Below the pieces are notes generated by a model. The model saw only the letters and a list, made by a program, of their open reading frames with translations. It searched no databases and was not told where the DNA came from. The translations under genes and the position numbers were made by a program. A DNA stretch of 20,284 bases from Alphaproteobacteria bacterium (GTDB lineage Bacteria; Pseudomonadota; Alphaproteobacteria; Rhizobiales; Aestuariivirgaceae). Location: contig JAHEJE010000012.1 in the NCBI GenBank assembly GCA_024639035.1, forward strand, positions 1 to 20,284, in the 5' to 3' direction. Shown in pieces: positions 8,855 through 15,600 of the stretch (the first letter of the stretch is position 1; every line of letters begins with the position of its first letter).

Positions 8855-9312
8855 TACTTGCTCTCCTCTTTGCCACCAGCGGCGGCGGCTTCCGCCGGCT
8901 TGGCTGCCGGCTTGGCTGCGGGCCGGGGTGACCTTGATCTGTCGTCGTCGCGGCGCGGGCCGCGGTGCGGACGGTCGTCGCGACCGCCACGGCCCGAGCG
9001 GGCCTGGGCCGACGGGCCTTCCTCGTGCTCATCGACGCGGATGGTCAGGTGGCGGATGACATCGTCGTTGATCCGCATCTGCCGTTCCATCTCGGAAATC
9101 GCCACCGGCGGGCCATCGATGTTCATCAGGGTGAAGTGGGCCTTGCGGTTCTTGCGGATGCGATAGGACAGCGGCCGCACGCCCCAGTATTCGGTTTTTC
9201 CGACCGTGGCACCGTTCTCGCCCAGGATGGACTTGAACTGCTCGGTCAGGGTGTCGACCTGGGCGCCGGAAGCGTCCTGGCGCACCATGAAAATATGCTC
9301 GTAAAGCGCCAT
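8854..9312 (-). CDS. rpsF: Ribosomal protein bS6
   Basis: This 152-aa small-subunit protein pairs with S18. The core MALYEHIFMVRQD, EYWGVRPLSYRIRKN and the following AHFTLMNIDG segment are typical S6. From about residue 105 a low-complexity tail rich in Arg, Asp, Pro, Ala and Lys continues to the end (RSGRGGRDDRPHRG, then alternating PAAKPAAKPAE). Such tails are common in alphaproteobacterial S6. I chose the ATG at 9310-9312 with AAAGG 8 nt upstream; an in-frame GTG 10 codons earlier would add residues foreign to the family. First gene of the operon. Confidence 0.95.
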   Translation of the reverse strand: MALYEHIFMVRQDASGAQVDTLTEQFKSILGENGATVGKTEYWGVRPLSYRIRKNRKAHFTLMNIDGPPVAISEMERQMRINDDVIRHLTIRVDEHEEGPSAQARSGRGGRDDRPHRGPRRDDDRSRSPRPAAKPAAKPAEAAAAGGKEESK

Positions 9313-9503
9313 CAGGGAGCCTTTCAATTGGATTTCAACCACGCGCGCGGCACCGGCGCTGAGCCCCTTCCGAACCTCTAAAGGCCCGGAAAAGAAGTTT
9401 CCGAAAGAGCGGAGACACCGGCAGCCGGGATCTTCATCCCTGGTTCGTCGCCTGCAAAGGAGACAAACCCCACCGTTCAGCCCCCAACCGGAAGCCGCTT
9501 GCG
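9313..9503 (-). other. Long 5' leader of the rpsF operon
   Basis: About 190 nt separate the predicted transcription start (near 9503) from the rpsF ATG. Many S6-S18 operons are autoregulated through an RNA structure in this position that binds the S6:S18 dimer. The leader has several GC-rich inverted segments, but I could not fold it to a convincing match of that motif by eye. It contains no reading frame I would support. Confidence 0.4.
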
Positions 9504-9509
9504 AGGCGG

Positions 9510-9537
9510 GTTATATGAGGTTTTGCAGCGATTGCAA
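9510..9537 (-). promoter_or_regulatory. Sigma-70-type promoter of the rpsF operon
   Basis: On the minus strand, TTGCAA (9532-9537) and TATAAC (9510-9515) are separated by 16 bp. The elements match 4/6 and 5/6 of the housekeeping consensus in a GC-rich context. The position, downstream of the REP pair and upstream of the rpsF leader, fits the start of the ribosomal operon. Confidence 0.6.
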
Positions 9538-9575
9538 GTCATTTTCCCGTCGAGGTGGTGCCCTGTTCGGGAATT

Positions 9576-9682
9576 TGTCATCACCCGACTTGATCGGGTG
9601 ATCCAATATCCACTGCCGCCCCTGGTGAAACACGACAGGTGTCGGTGGCTACCGGATTGCCCGGTCAAGCCGGGCAATGACA
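9576..9682. repeat. Inverted pair of REP-like palindromes
   Basis: Two 29-nt units, 9576-9604 and 9654-9682, lie head to head. Each contains a perfect 9-bp stem and 5-nt loop (9580-9602 and 9656-9678). Comparing the left unit with the reverse complement of the right gives six differences, all transitions. They fall at three base pairs, so pairing is kept in every case. Chance translations of the units read TRLDRVIQ and ARLDRAIR, the kind of peptide often annotated from alphaproteobacterial intergenic palindromes. They lie between the dehydratase stop and the rpsF promoter and may end the dehydratase transcript. Together with the promoter and leader this accounts for the 395-bp gap 9313-9707. 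Confidence 0.85.
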
Positions 9683-9707
9683 GAAGTGGGGGGCACAAGC
9701 CACAACT

Positions 9708-10676
9708 CTATACTGTCCGCGGCGTGCCGCCGCCGAGCACCAGGCCATAGCGGTCGGTATCGATGTTGCCACCGGTCAGGATCACGCCGACCCGGCGGCC
9801 GGACATCGTATCGCGTTCCTTTGCAAGCGCGGCCAGGGCGCCGGCACCGGCTCCCTCGGCGATGTTGTGGGTGGCATGGAACAGCAGCCGCATGGCCTCG
9901 GCGATCGCCTCGTCGGAAATCTCGACGATGCGTGACACGCCGGCGGCGATGTATTCGAACGCTTCCGGGTGCGGCACCCGCACTGCCATGCCCTCGGCAA
10001 AGGTGGTCACCGCGTTGGTTTCGACCGGCTTGCCGGCCTTGCAGGACAGCGCATAGGCGTTGGCCCGCTCGGCCACCACGCCGACGATCTCGGTCTTCAG
10101 GCCCAGCATGTCGCGGGCCGCAATCACCCCGCAGCATCCTGAGCCCATGCCGATGGGGACATAGACCGTGTCCAGTTCGCCGGCGGCGGCGAACAGTTCG
10201 TGGGCATAGGTCGAAACGCCCATCACCAGTTCGCGGTGGAACGACGGCACGATGTCGAGATTGCGCTCCTGCGCCAGACGCCCCATCTCGATGCGGGCGG
10301 CATCGAAGTCGTGGCCGGTTTCGACCAGTTCGGCGCCCAGCGCCCGCATCGCGGCGTTTTTCTCGCGCGAATTGTTGACCGGAACGACGATGACCGCCGG
10401 TACCCCTTCGCGCGCTGCGGCGAACGGGATCGACTGGCCGTGGTTGCCGGTCGAGGCGGTGATGACGCCGTTGCTTTCGCCGCGCTGTTTGCGCATCCGC
10501 ATGTGCACCAGCCCACCGCGCACCTTGAAGGCGCCGGTCGGCGTGTGGTTTTCATGCTTGACCCACACCTCGCAGCCCAATTCGCCGCCGAGCAGCGGCC
10601 AGTTGTGCTGCAGCGTCGGCTGCAGGGTTTCGTAGACGATGTTGGCGGCCTGCTCGAATTCCTGCGCTGTGTACAT
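9708..10676 (-). CDS. PLP-dependent threonine/serine dehydratase-like enzyme
   Basis: This 322-aa fold-type II PLP enzyme resembles catabolic threonine ammonia-lyases, which deaminate threonine or serine to the 2-oxoacid. The Schiff-base lysine is K51 in PTGAFKVRGG, the phosphate/carboxylate loop is TASTGNHGQS (73-82), and the glycine loop is GMGSGCCG (176-183). TGGN (301-304) replaces the common SGGN. There is no C-terminal ACT domain, so this is not the IlvA biosynthetic form. Related enzymes act on other hydroxy- or diamino-acids, so the substrate is not fixed. I chose the ATG with AAAGG 7 nt upstream; an in-frame TTG 15 codons earlier lacks such a site. The gene lies downstream of, but is separated by a terminator from, an amino-acid symporter gene. 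Confidence 0.82.
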   Translation of the reverse strand: MYTAQEFEQAANIVYETLQPTLQHNWPLLGGELGCEVWVKHENHTPTGAFKVRGGLVHMRMRKQRGESNGVITASTGNHGQSIPFAAAREGVPAVIVVPVNNSREKNAAMRALGAELVETGHDFDAARIEMGRLAQERNLDIVPSFHRELVMGVSTYAHELFAAAGELDTVYVPIGMGSGCCGVIAARDMLGLKTEIVGVVAERANAYALSCKAGKPVETNAVTTFAEGMAVRVPHPEAFEYIAAGVSRIVEISDEAIAEAMRLLFHATHNIAEGAGAGALAALAKERDTMSGRRVGVILTGGNIDTDRYGLVLGGGTPRTV

Positions 10677-10751
10677 GCCATGGCCTTTGCGGAAGAGGTC
10701 TGAAAGCGTGTGATAAGCCAAACCGGCCCGGTTGAGAACGCCCCGGGCAAC

Positions 10752-10779
10752 AAAAAACCGGCCGCACGAGGCGGCCGGT
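10752..10779 (-). terminator. Strong rho-independent terminator after the AGCS symporter gene
   Basis: On the minus strand a perfect 9-bp GC-rich stem (10771-10779 with 10757-10765, 5-nt loop) is followed by six T residues (10752-10757). It lies about 25 bp past the symporter stop codon. It separates the usp-symporter transcript from the dehydratase gene. Confidence 0.9.
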
Positions 10780-10802
10780 CATGCATTGTTTGTGGTGCCG
10801 GG

Positions 10803-12320
10803 TTATTTGATCTTCTTGATCTCGCCCGAGGCCAGCTTTGCCTGGTAGTCCTTCAGCAAGGCCTTGACCTTCGGCATCAGCATATAGAGGCCGATGACGT
10901 TGGCGATGGCCATGGCAAAGATCATTGCATCGGAGAAGTCGATCACCGGACCCAGGCTCAGCGACGAGCCGATGACGATGAAGATGCAGAAGATCAGCTT
11001 GAACACCATCTCCTTGGCCTGGCCTTCGCCGAACATGTAGGTCCAGGCTTTCAGGCCGTAGTAGGACCAGGAGATCATGGTCGAGAAGGCGAACAGCACC
11101 GCGGCGATCGCCAGGACCACACCAAAGAAGCCGAACTGGCTGGTGAAGGCCTTGGAGGTCAGTGCGATACCCGTCACGCCACTGTCAGGCACCCAGGCAC
11201 CGGTAATGGTGATGACCAGCGAGGTCATGGTGCAGATGACGACCGTGTCGATGAACGGCTCGAGCAGGGCAACGTAGCCTTCGGTGACCGGATGCTTGGT
11301 CTGCACCGCCGAGTGGGCGATGGAGGCCGAACCGATACCGGCTTCGTTCGAGAACGCGGCGCGCTTGAAACCCTGGATCAGGGCGCCAACGGCACCACCG
11401 GCAACGGCGGTCGGAGCAAAGGCGCCATTGATAATGGCACTGATGGCAGCCGGCAGCGAGCCGATGTTCATCAGGATGATGAGCAGGGCCGCACCGACGT
11501 AGATCACGGCCATGAACGGCACGACTTTTTCCGTCACCTTGGCGATCGACTTGATGCCGCCGATGATGACGAAACCGACAACCGCTGCCATGATCAGGCC
11601 GAACAGCCAGCCCTTGCCTTCAAAGAACGGCACCAGGCTGGAGATCTGGGCGAACGACTGGTTGGCCTGGAACATGTTGCCGCCGCCGAGCGCGCCGCCA
11701 ACACAGCAGATGGCAAAGAAGATGGCGAGGAACTTGCCCAGCGCCGCCTTGCCGTCTTCCGACAGTCCCTTGGACAGGTAGTACATCGGGCCACCGGACA
11801 CGGTGCCGTCTTCGTACTCGTTGCGGTAATGCACGCCGAGAATACACTCGGTGAACTTCGAGGCCATGCCGAGCAGGCCGGCCAGGATCATCCAGAACGT
11901 GGCACCCGGGCCGCCGAGATAGACGGCGACGCCGACACCGGCGATGTTGCCGAGACCGACGGTGCCCGAGAGCGCCGTGGCAAGCGCCTGGAAGGGCGTG
12001 ACCTCACCGGCATCGTTCGGGTCGAGATAGTCGCCGCGTACCAGTTCGATGGAGTGCTTGAAGCCGCGGAACTGGATAAAGCCGAAATACAGCGTGAACA
12101 CCAATGCGGCGATCACCAGCCACATCACGATCCACGGAAAGCCGGTGCCGAAGATCGCTTCGGAACCCGGCAGCGGCGAAAAGATGAAACTGACGAACGG
12201 GTTGATGATCGGCGCGATCGCGTCACTGATCGCCTTGTCGATCGAACCCTCTTCCTGGGCATGCGCCAGCGTGGCCATGAACGGCAGACTCATGCCCGCC
12301 ATAGACAAGCGTTTGAACAT
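10803..12320 (-). CDS. AGCS family sodium:alanine/glycine symporter
   Basis: This 505-aa inner-membrane carrier belongs to the alanine-or-glycine:cation symporter family (TC 2.A.25) and imports alanine or glycine with Na+. Family signatures are visible: FQALATALSGTVGLGNIAGV, GGPGATFWMI, SGGPMYYLSKG, GGGNMFQANQ and AAFSNEAGIGSASIAHSA. About ten or more hydrophobic segments follow. The N-terminus looks like a cleavable signal peptide ending in LAHA, followed by an acidic stretch, which occurs in some proteobacterial members. I chose the ATG at 12318-12320 with GAGGGGA upstream; a TTG 8 codons earlier has no better site. It follows the usp gene by 45 bp, likely in one transcript, and ends at a strong terminator. 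Confidence 0.93.
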   Translation of the reverse strand: MFKRLSMAGMSLPFMATLAHAQEEGSIDKAISDAIAPIINPFVSFIFSPLPGSEAIFGTGFPWIVMWLVIAALVFTLYFGFIQFRGFKHSIELVRGDYLDPNDAGEVTPFQALATALSGTVGLGNIAGVGVAVYLGGPGATFWMILAGLLGMASKFTECILGVHYRNEYEDGTVSGGPMYYLSKGLSEDGKAALGKFLAIFFAICCVGGALGGGNMFQANQSFAQISSLVPFFEGKGWLFGLIMAAVVGFVIIGGIKSIAKVTEKVVPFMAVIYVGAALLIILMNIGSLPAAISAIINGAFAPTAVAGGAVGALIQGFKRAAFSNEAGIGSASIAHSAVQTKHPVTEGYVALLEPFIDTVVICTMTSLVITITGAWVPDSGVTGIALTSKAFTSQFGFFGVVLAIAAVLFAFSTMISWSYYGLKAWTYMFGEGQAKEMVFKLIFCIFIVIGSSLSLGPVIDFSDAMIFAMAIANVIGLYMLMPKVKALLKDYQAKLASGEIKKIK

Positions 12321-12365
12321 AATTTTCCCCTCTAGGAATGACAATGCTGATTGAACCGCAGCGCG

Positions 12366-12797
12366 CTACGGCACAATGGTCAGCGGCACCGGTGAGACCT
12401 GGGCCAGCGTGATCGCCAAACCGCCGAGCAGCCTGAGTGTCAGGGCAGAATCGCCGGTGCGGCCGATGATAAGCTGGGTGGCCTTCTTTCCCTTGGCGGT
12501 TTCGCACAGGATATCGGCGGCATTTCCGTGCCGGATTTCGCTGGTCACCGTCAGGCCGGATTTCTTCAGTTCATTGACCATAGGATCGACCTGGGCGCTG
12601 GCCCGGTCGAGTTCCTGCTCGCGGCGTTTGTGCCGCTCGGCCAGTTCTTCCGGTGTATGGAAGCTGTAGGGCGACCACTCCAGGACATGTATCACGTGCA
12701 ATGAAGCACCTGATTTCTTGGCCCTGTTGGCCGCATATTCAATCGCCCGCTCCGACTGCGCTGTGCCGTCAAAACCGACGATGTAGAGATCGTTCAT
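12366..12797 (-). CDS. Universal stress protein (UspA family)
   Basis: This 143-aa single-domain Usp-fold protein may bind ATP or sense energy or stress state. It starts with the Usp strand LYIVGFDGTAQSERAIEYA. It ends with the nucleotide-binding pattern G-2x-G-9x-G-G (IIGRTGDSALTLRLLGG), where the last position is G rather than the usual S/T, then VSPVPLTIVP. The ATG at 12795-12797 has GGGAGGG at about 6 nt. Its pairing with a transporter gene downstream recalls known Usp-transporter associations, where the Usp may modulate the carrier. That role is inference. Divergent from the Lrp/AsnC gene. Confidence 0.9.
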   Translation of the reverse strand: MNDLYIVGFDGTAQSERAIEYAANRAKKSGASLHVIHVLEWSPYSFHTPEELAERHKRREQELDRASAQVDPMVNELKKSGLTVTSEIRHGNAADILCETAKGKKATQLIIGRTGDSALTLRLLGGLAITLAQVSPVPLTIVP

Positions 12798-12833
12798 TTT
12801 GTTCCCTCCCCAATTGACCTGTCCCGGCCTCAA

Positions 12834-12929
12834 CCCTGACAGAAGGCGCCCGAATTACAATAGTAATTACGCCAGGGCAAGCGGAACCGGCAATTCGGAC
12901 GTGAATTGTCGGACAGCCTTCTATCAGGG
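12834..12929. promoter_or_regulatory. Nested palindromes between usp and the Lrp-type gene (candidate operators)
   Basis: Three inverted repeats occur in under 100 bp: an outer one, 12834-12847 with 12916-12929 (13 of 14 bp); a 16-bp AT-rich palindrome, 12853-12868 (6-bp arms, 4-nt centre); and a 26-bp imperfect palindrome, 12887-12912 (9 of 10 bp per arm). Lrp/AsnC dimers bind A/T-rich imperfect palindromes, often several in phase, in divergent regions like this one. The two inner centres are about 39 bp apart. Binding by the adjacent regulator is inference. Confidence 0.45.
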
Positions 12930-12947
12930 AATTATAGGCAAAACGCC

Positions 12948-12976
12948 TAGTCATTGGCTCCAAAATACCCTAATAT
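12948..12976 (+). promoter_or_regulatory. Possible promoter of the Lrp/AsnC gene
   Basis: TAGTCA (12948-12953) and TAATAT (12971-12976) are 17 bp apart, each matching 4 of 6 consensus bases. A small hairpin (12935-12939 with 12945-12949) overlaps the -35 side. The weak match makes this tentative. Confidence 0.3.
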
Positions 12977-13023
12977 GCAGGCATTAAGACTGCAATTAAC
13001 CATTTATTAGGATTTTCGACCAA

Positions 13024-13500
13024 ATGGCGCGCAAGCTGGACTCCATTGACCGGCGTATCCTGTCGGAACTGCAGGCCAACGGCCGGTTGCCCATTGTCGA
13101 ACTCGCCAACCGGGTGCATCTGACCAAGACGCCGTGCGCCCAGCGGGTGCGCCGGCTGGAAAAAACCGGTGTCATCAAGGGGTACAGCGCCGAGCTCGAC
13201 CCGCAGGCGCTCGATGCCGACTTCATCATGGTGGTCGAGGTCAGCCTGTCGCGGGTCAGCGACAATGCATTCGAGGAGTTCAACACCGCGGTAAAGCGCA
13301 TTCCGGAAATCGAGGCCTGCTACATGATCGCCGGCCAGTTCGAGTACGTGCTGGTGGTGCGAACCTCCGACATCACCCACTACCGCAACGTGCTGAACGA
13401 CCAGATCGGCCGGCTGCCCGCCGTGCAGCAGACCAATTCCTATGTGGTCATGGAGTCGGTGATCGACCGCAAGTCGATACCGATACAGCCCGCCGGGTAG
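13024..13500 (+). CDS. Lrp/AsnC family transcriptional regulator
   Basis: This 158-aa regulator has an N-terminal winged helix-turn-helix (about 5-60: LDSIDRRILSELQANGR, then ELANRVHLTKTPCAQRVRRLEKTGVIKGY) and a C-terminal RAM/AsnC ligand-binding domain (about 68-145, with VSLSR, EIEACYMIAGQFEYVLVV and LPAVQQTNSYVVME). This family senses amino acids. It is divergent from the usp-symporter operon and is the natural candidate to control it and itself. The C-terminal domain resembles regulators of amino-acid catabolism such as BkdR/PutR-type, but the ligand cannot be told. The ATG has only a weak AGGA upstream. Confidence 0.93.
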   Translation: MARKLDSIDRRILSELQANGRLPIVELANRVHLTKTPCAQRVRRLEKTGVIKGYSAELDPQALDADFIMVVEVSLSRVSDNAFEEFNTAVKRIPEIEACYMIAGQFEYVLVVRTSDITHYRNVLNDQIGRLPAVQQTNSYVVMESVIDRKSIPIQPAG

Positions 13501-13506
13501 CCGACC

Positions 13507-14067
13507 CTAGGCCGCCTCGGCAACCTGGCGGACGATGCCAAGAAAATGATCCAGACTGTCGGTGTTCATGTCCGGATCCTTGCCCTCGTCGTCCCAGATG
13601 CGCAGGCGCACCGCTTCACGGTAGTGCGGGTTGGCTTCGAACGCGGCGACCTCGTCGCGGTTCATCGGCCCGCCCTGGATGCGCAGTGTGTGAACCGAAG
13701 CCGGCGACAGCCGGTCGTGATAATCCGGGTCGGTGGCGCACAGATAGCGCTTGGCCGCGACATGCAGGCGGACCGGCTCGGTAACCTCCGGCCCGAACCA
13801 CCGGGTCAGGAAGCGCTCGCCGAGGTTTTCATGAAAACGATCCTCGCCGCGGTCCATGGCGGCCTCGAAATCGGCTTCCATCAGGTGGCCGATGTCGTGC
13901 AGCAAAGCTGCAGCGACCAGGGACGCCGGCGCCTTGTCGTCTTGCGCCAGTTGGGCGCATTGCAGGGCGTGCTGTTCCTGGGTCACCGATTCGCCGCCGT
14001 ACAGGTTGCCGCCCTTGGCCGCGATCATGTCGCGCAGGTCGTCGATCAACTGAGTGCTGTCGGCCAT
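13507..14067 (-). CDS. HD-domain protein, PhnZ-like diiron oxygenase candidate
   Basis: This 186-aa protein carries an HD domain with LLHDIGH at 55-61. Candidate iron ligands line up with those I recall for PhnZ, the mixed-valent diiron oxygenase that cleaves hydroxylated aminoethylphosphonate: H33, H57, D58, H79, H102 and D159. The PhnZ substrate-side residues also have counterparts: Y23 and E26 in NLYGGESVTQ, and K106 four residues after H102. Length fits PhnZ (about 190 aa). No PhnY-like hydroxylase or other phosphonate gene lies in the window, so a different substrate is possible, and a phosphohydrolase is less likely. The ATG has AAGGAG at 7 nt. Convergent with the Lrp-type gene (6-nt gap) and divergent from the thioesterase gene. 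Confidence 0.78.
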   Translation of the reverse strand: MADSTQLIDDLRDMIAAKGGNLYGGESVTQEQHALQCAQLAQDDKAPASLVAAALLHDIGHLMEADFEAAMDRGEDRFHENLGERFLTRWFGPEVTEPVRLHVAAKRYLCATDPDYHDRLSPASVHTLRIQGGPMNRDEVAAFEANPHYREAVRLRIWDDEGKDPDMNTDSLDHFLGIVRQVAEAA

Positions 14068-14148
14068 GTGCTGCTCCTTGCGGGTCCGTGCGCAACCGCG
14101 CTAATCTTGCTGAAACCCAGCAATTACCGTGAAATCCCAGGGCCATCA

Positions 14149-14577
14149 ATGGAAATCGCAACGCCACAAACACTCGCTGGCTGGAACGCCGCCGGCAAGG
14201 CATACCTGCCGGGCCTGCTGGGCTTCCGCTTCGACAAGGTCTCCGCCGATGAAGTGATCGGCGCCATGACGATCGAAAGCCATCACCTGGTCTGGAACGG
14301 TTTTCTGCACGCCGGCGCCGTCGTGGCGCTGGCCGACACCTGCTGCGGCTACGGTGCCGTCGCCGGACTGCCCGACGGGGCCTCGGGCTTCACCACTGTG
14401 GAACTGAAGACCAACTTTATCTCGACCCTGCGGGAGGGAGAAATCCGCTGTGTGGCGAAACCCCTGCACCGCGGCCGCACGACGCAGGTTTGGGATGCCC
14501 GGGTCGACCCGGCCGCCGGCGGCAACGCTCTGGCGCATTTCCGCTGCACCCAGATGATCCTGTGGCCGCGCGCTTGA
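14149..14577 (+). CDS. PaaI-like hotdog thioesterase
   Basis: This 142-aa single hotdog-fold protein of the PaaI/YiiD-type thioesterase family probably hydrolyses acyl-CoA or aryl-CoA esters. The active-site signature is LVWNGFLHAGAVVALADTCCG (47-67), with N50, H54 and D63 in the expected places. FTTVELKTNFIST (81-93) and GRTTQVWDARV (109-119) complete the pattern. The frame is open far upstream, but the ATG at 14149 begins a normal-length protein and has CAGGG 7 nt before it. It precedes fabD by 67 bp in the same direction; an association with lipid metabolism is possible but unproven. Confidence 0.88.
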   Translation: MEIATPQTLAGWNAAGKAYLPGLLGFRFDKVSADEVIGAMTIESHHLVWNGFLHAGAVVALADTCCGYGAVAGLPDGASGFTTVELKTNFISTLREGEIRCVAKPLHRGRTTQVWDARVDPAAGGNALAHFRCTQMILWPRA

Positions 14578-14602
14578 CAACCGGGCGCCGGCCATGTTCT
14601 TG
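14574..14602 (+). promoter_or_regulatory. Possible fabD promoter
   Basis: A perfect TTGACA (14574-14579, part of CTTGACA, the form favoured in alphaproteobacteria) overlaps the thioesterase stop codon. At 17 bp the -10 position reads TTCTTG, a poor match. Tentative. Confidence 0.3.
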
Positions 14603-14644
14603 CGCGGGGCAGGGCAGGGCAGATGAGCACGAGGAGGCGATGGC

Positions 14645-15592
14645 TTGAGCGTAGCGTTTACATTTCCCGGACAAGGCAGCCAGAGCGTCGGCATGGGCAA
14701 GGCGCTGGCCGACAATTTCGCCACCGCCCGCGCGGTGTTCGATGAAGTCGACGACGCCCTGGGGCAAAGCCTGTCGCAGGTCATGTGGGACGGCCCCGAC
14801 GACCAGCTGATCCTGACCGCCAACGCCCAGCCGGCGCTGATGGCGGTATCGATGGCGGTCGTGCGGGTGCTGCAGGCCGAACATGGCATCACCGTTGCCG
14901 ACACGGCAAAGTTCGTTGCCGGCCATTCGCTGGGCGAGTATTCGGCGCTGGCCGCCGCCGGCACCTTCACGCTGGCCGACACCGCGCGGCTGCTGAAGGT
15001 CCGCGGCACGGCCATGCAGGCGGCAACCCCGGTCGGCACCGGCGCCATGGCGGCCCTGCTCGGCCTCGATTTCGCCACCGCCAGCGAAGTCGCCGCCGAA
15101 GCCGCCGGCGGCGAAGTCTGCCAGGCCGCCAACGACAATGCGCCCGGTCAGGTCGTCGTTTCCGGCGCCCGGTCCGCCGTCGAGCGCGCCATCGAGATTG
15201 CCAGGACCAGGGGCGCCAGGCGCGCCGTACTGCTGCCGGTGAGCGCGCCGTTCCATTGCGCCCTGATGCAACCGGCCGCCGACGCCATGGCCGAGGCGCT
15301 GGCCGGCGTGACCATGAACGCACCGTGCGTGCCGGTCGTGGCCAACGTGCTGGCCGCCGCCACCAGCGACCCCGCCGACATCCGCCAGCGTCTGGTGGAC
15401 CAGGTCACCGGCACCGTGCGCTGGCGCGAATCGGTCGGCTTCATGGCCGGCGAAGGCATCGATCTGTTCTGCGAGCTGGGCGCCGGCAAGGTCTTGAGCG
15501 GCATGGTCAAGCGCAATGCTGAGGGCGCCGCCGCACTCACCATCGGCTCGCCCGACGACATTGCCGCCGCTGCCGCTCAATTGAAAGGATAA
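14645..15592 (+). CDS. fabD: Malonyl-CoA:ACP transacylase
   Basis: This 315-aa enzyme transfers malonyl groups from CoA to ACP, feeding fatty-acid elongation. FPGQGSQ is at 7-13, the nucleophile is S95 in AGHSLGEYSA, R120 binds the malonyl carboxylate, and catalytic H204 lies in SAPFHCALM. The start is TTG at 14645-14647 with GAGGAGG 7 nt before it. An ATG at 14640 is out of frame and followed by TGA after one codon. The stop lies 8 bp before fabG, so the two form an operon. Confidence 0.95.
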   Translation: MSVAFTFPGQGSQSVGMGKALADNFATARAVFDEVDDALGQSLSQVMWDGPDDQLILTANAQPALMAVSMAVVRVLQAEHGITVADTAKFVAGHSLGEYSALAAAGTFTLADTARLLKVRGTAMQAATPVGTGAMAALLGLDFATASEVAAEAAGGEVCQAANDNAPGQVVVSGARSAVERAIEIARTRGARRAVLLPVSAPFHCALMQPAADAMAEALAGVTMNAPCVPVVANVLAAATSDPADIRQRLVDQVTGTVRWRESVGFMAGEGIDLFCELGAGKVLSGMVKRNAEGAAALTIGSPDDIAAAAAQLKG

Positions 15593-15600
15593 AGACCATC

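Noticed and set aside
9477..9750. Short frames of 73-83 codons on both strands across the REP pair
   Set aside because: They translate the palindromes (TRLDRVIQ, ARLDRAIR-type peptides) and the promoter region; a typical spurious annotation.
10710..12335. Long plus-strand open frame (541 codons) antisense to the symporter gene
   Set aside because: The translation is His/Asp/Gly/Arg-rich without any domain. The minus-strand gene has full AGCS motifs. GC-rich coding DNA readily leaves antisense frames open.
13546..14148. Upstream extension of the thioesterase frame by about 200 codons
   Set aside because: It runs antisense to the HD-domain gene. A PaaI-type protein is complete from the ATG at 14149.
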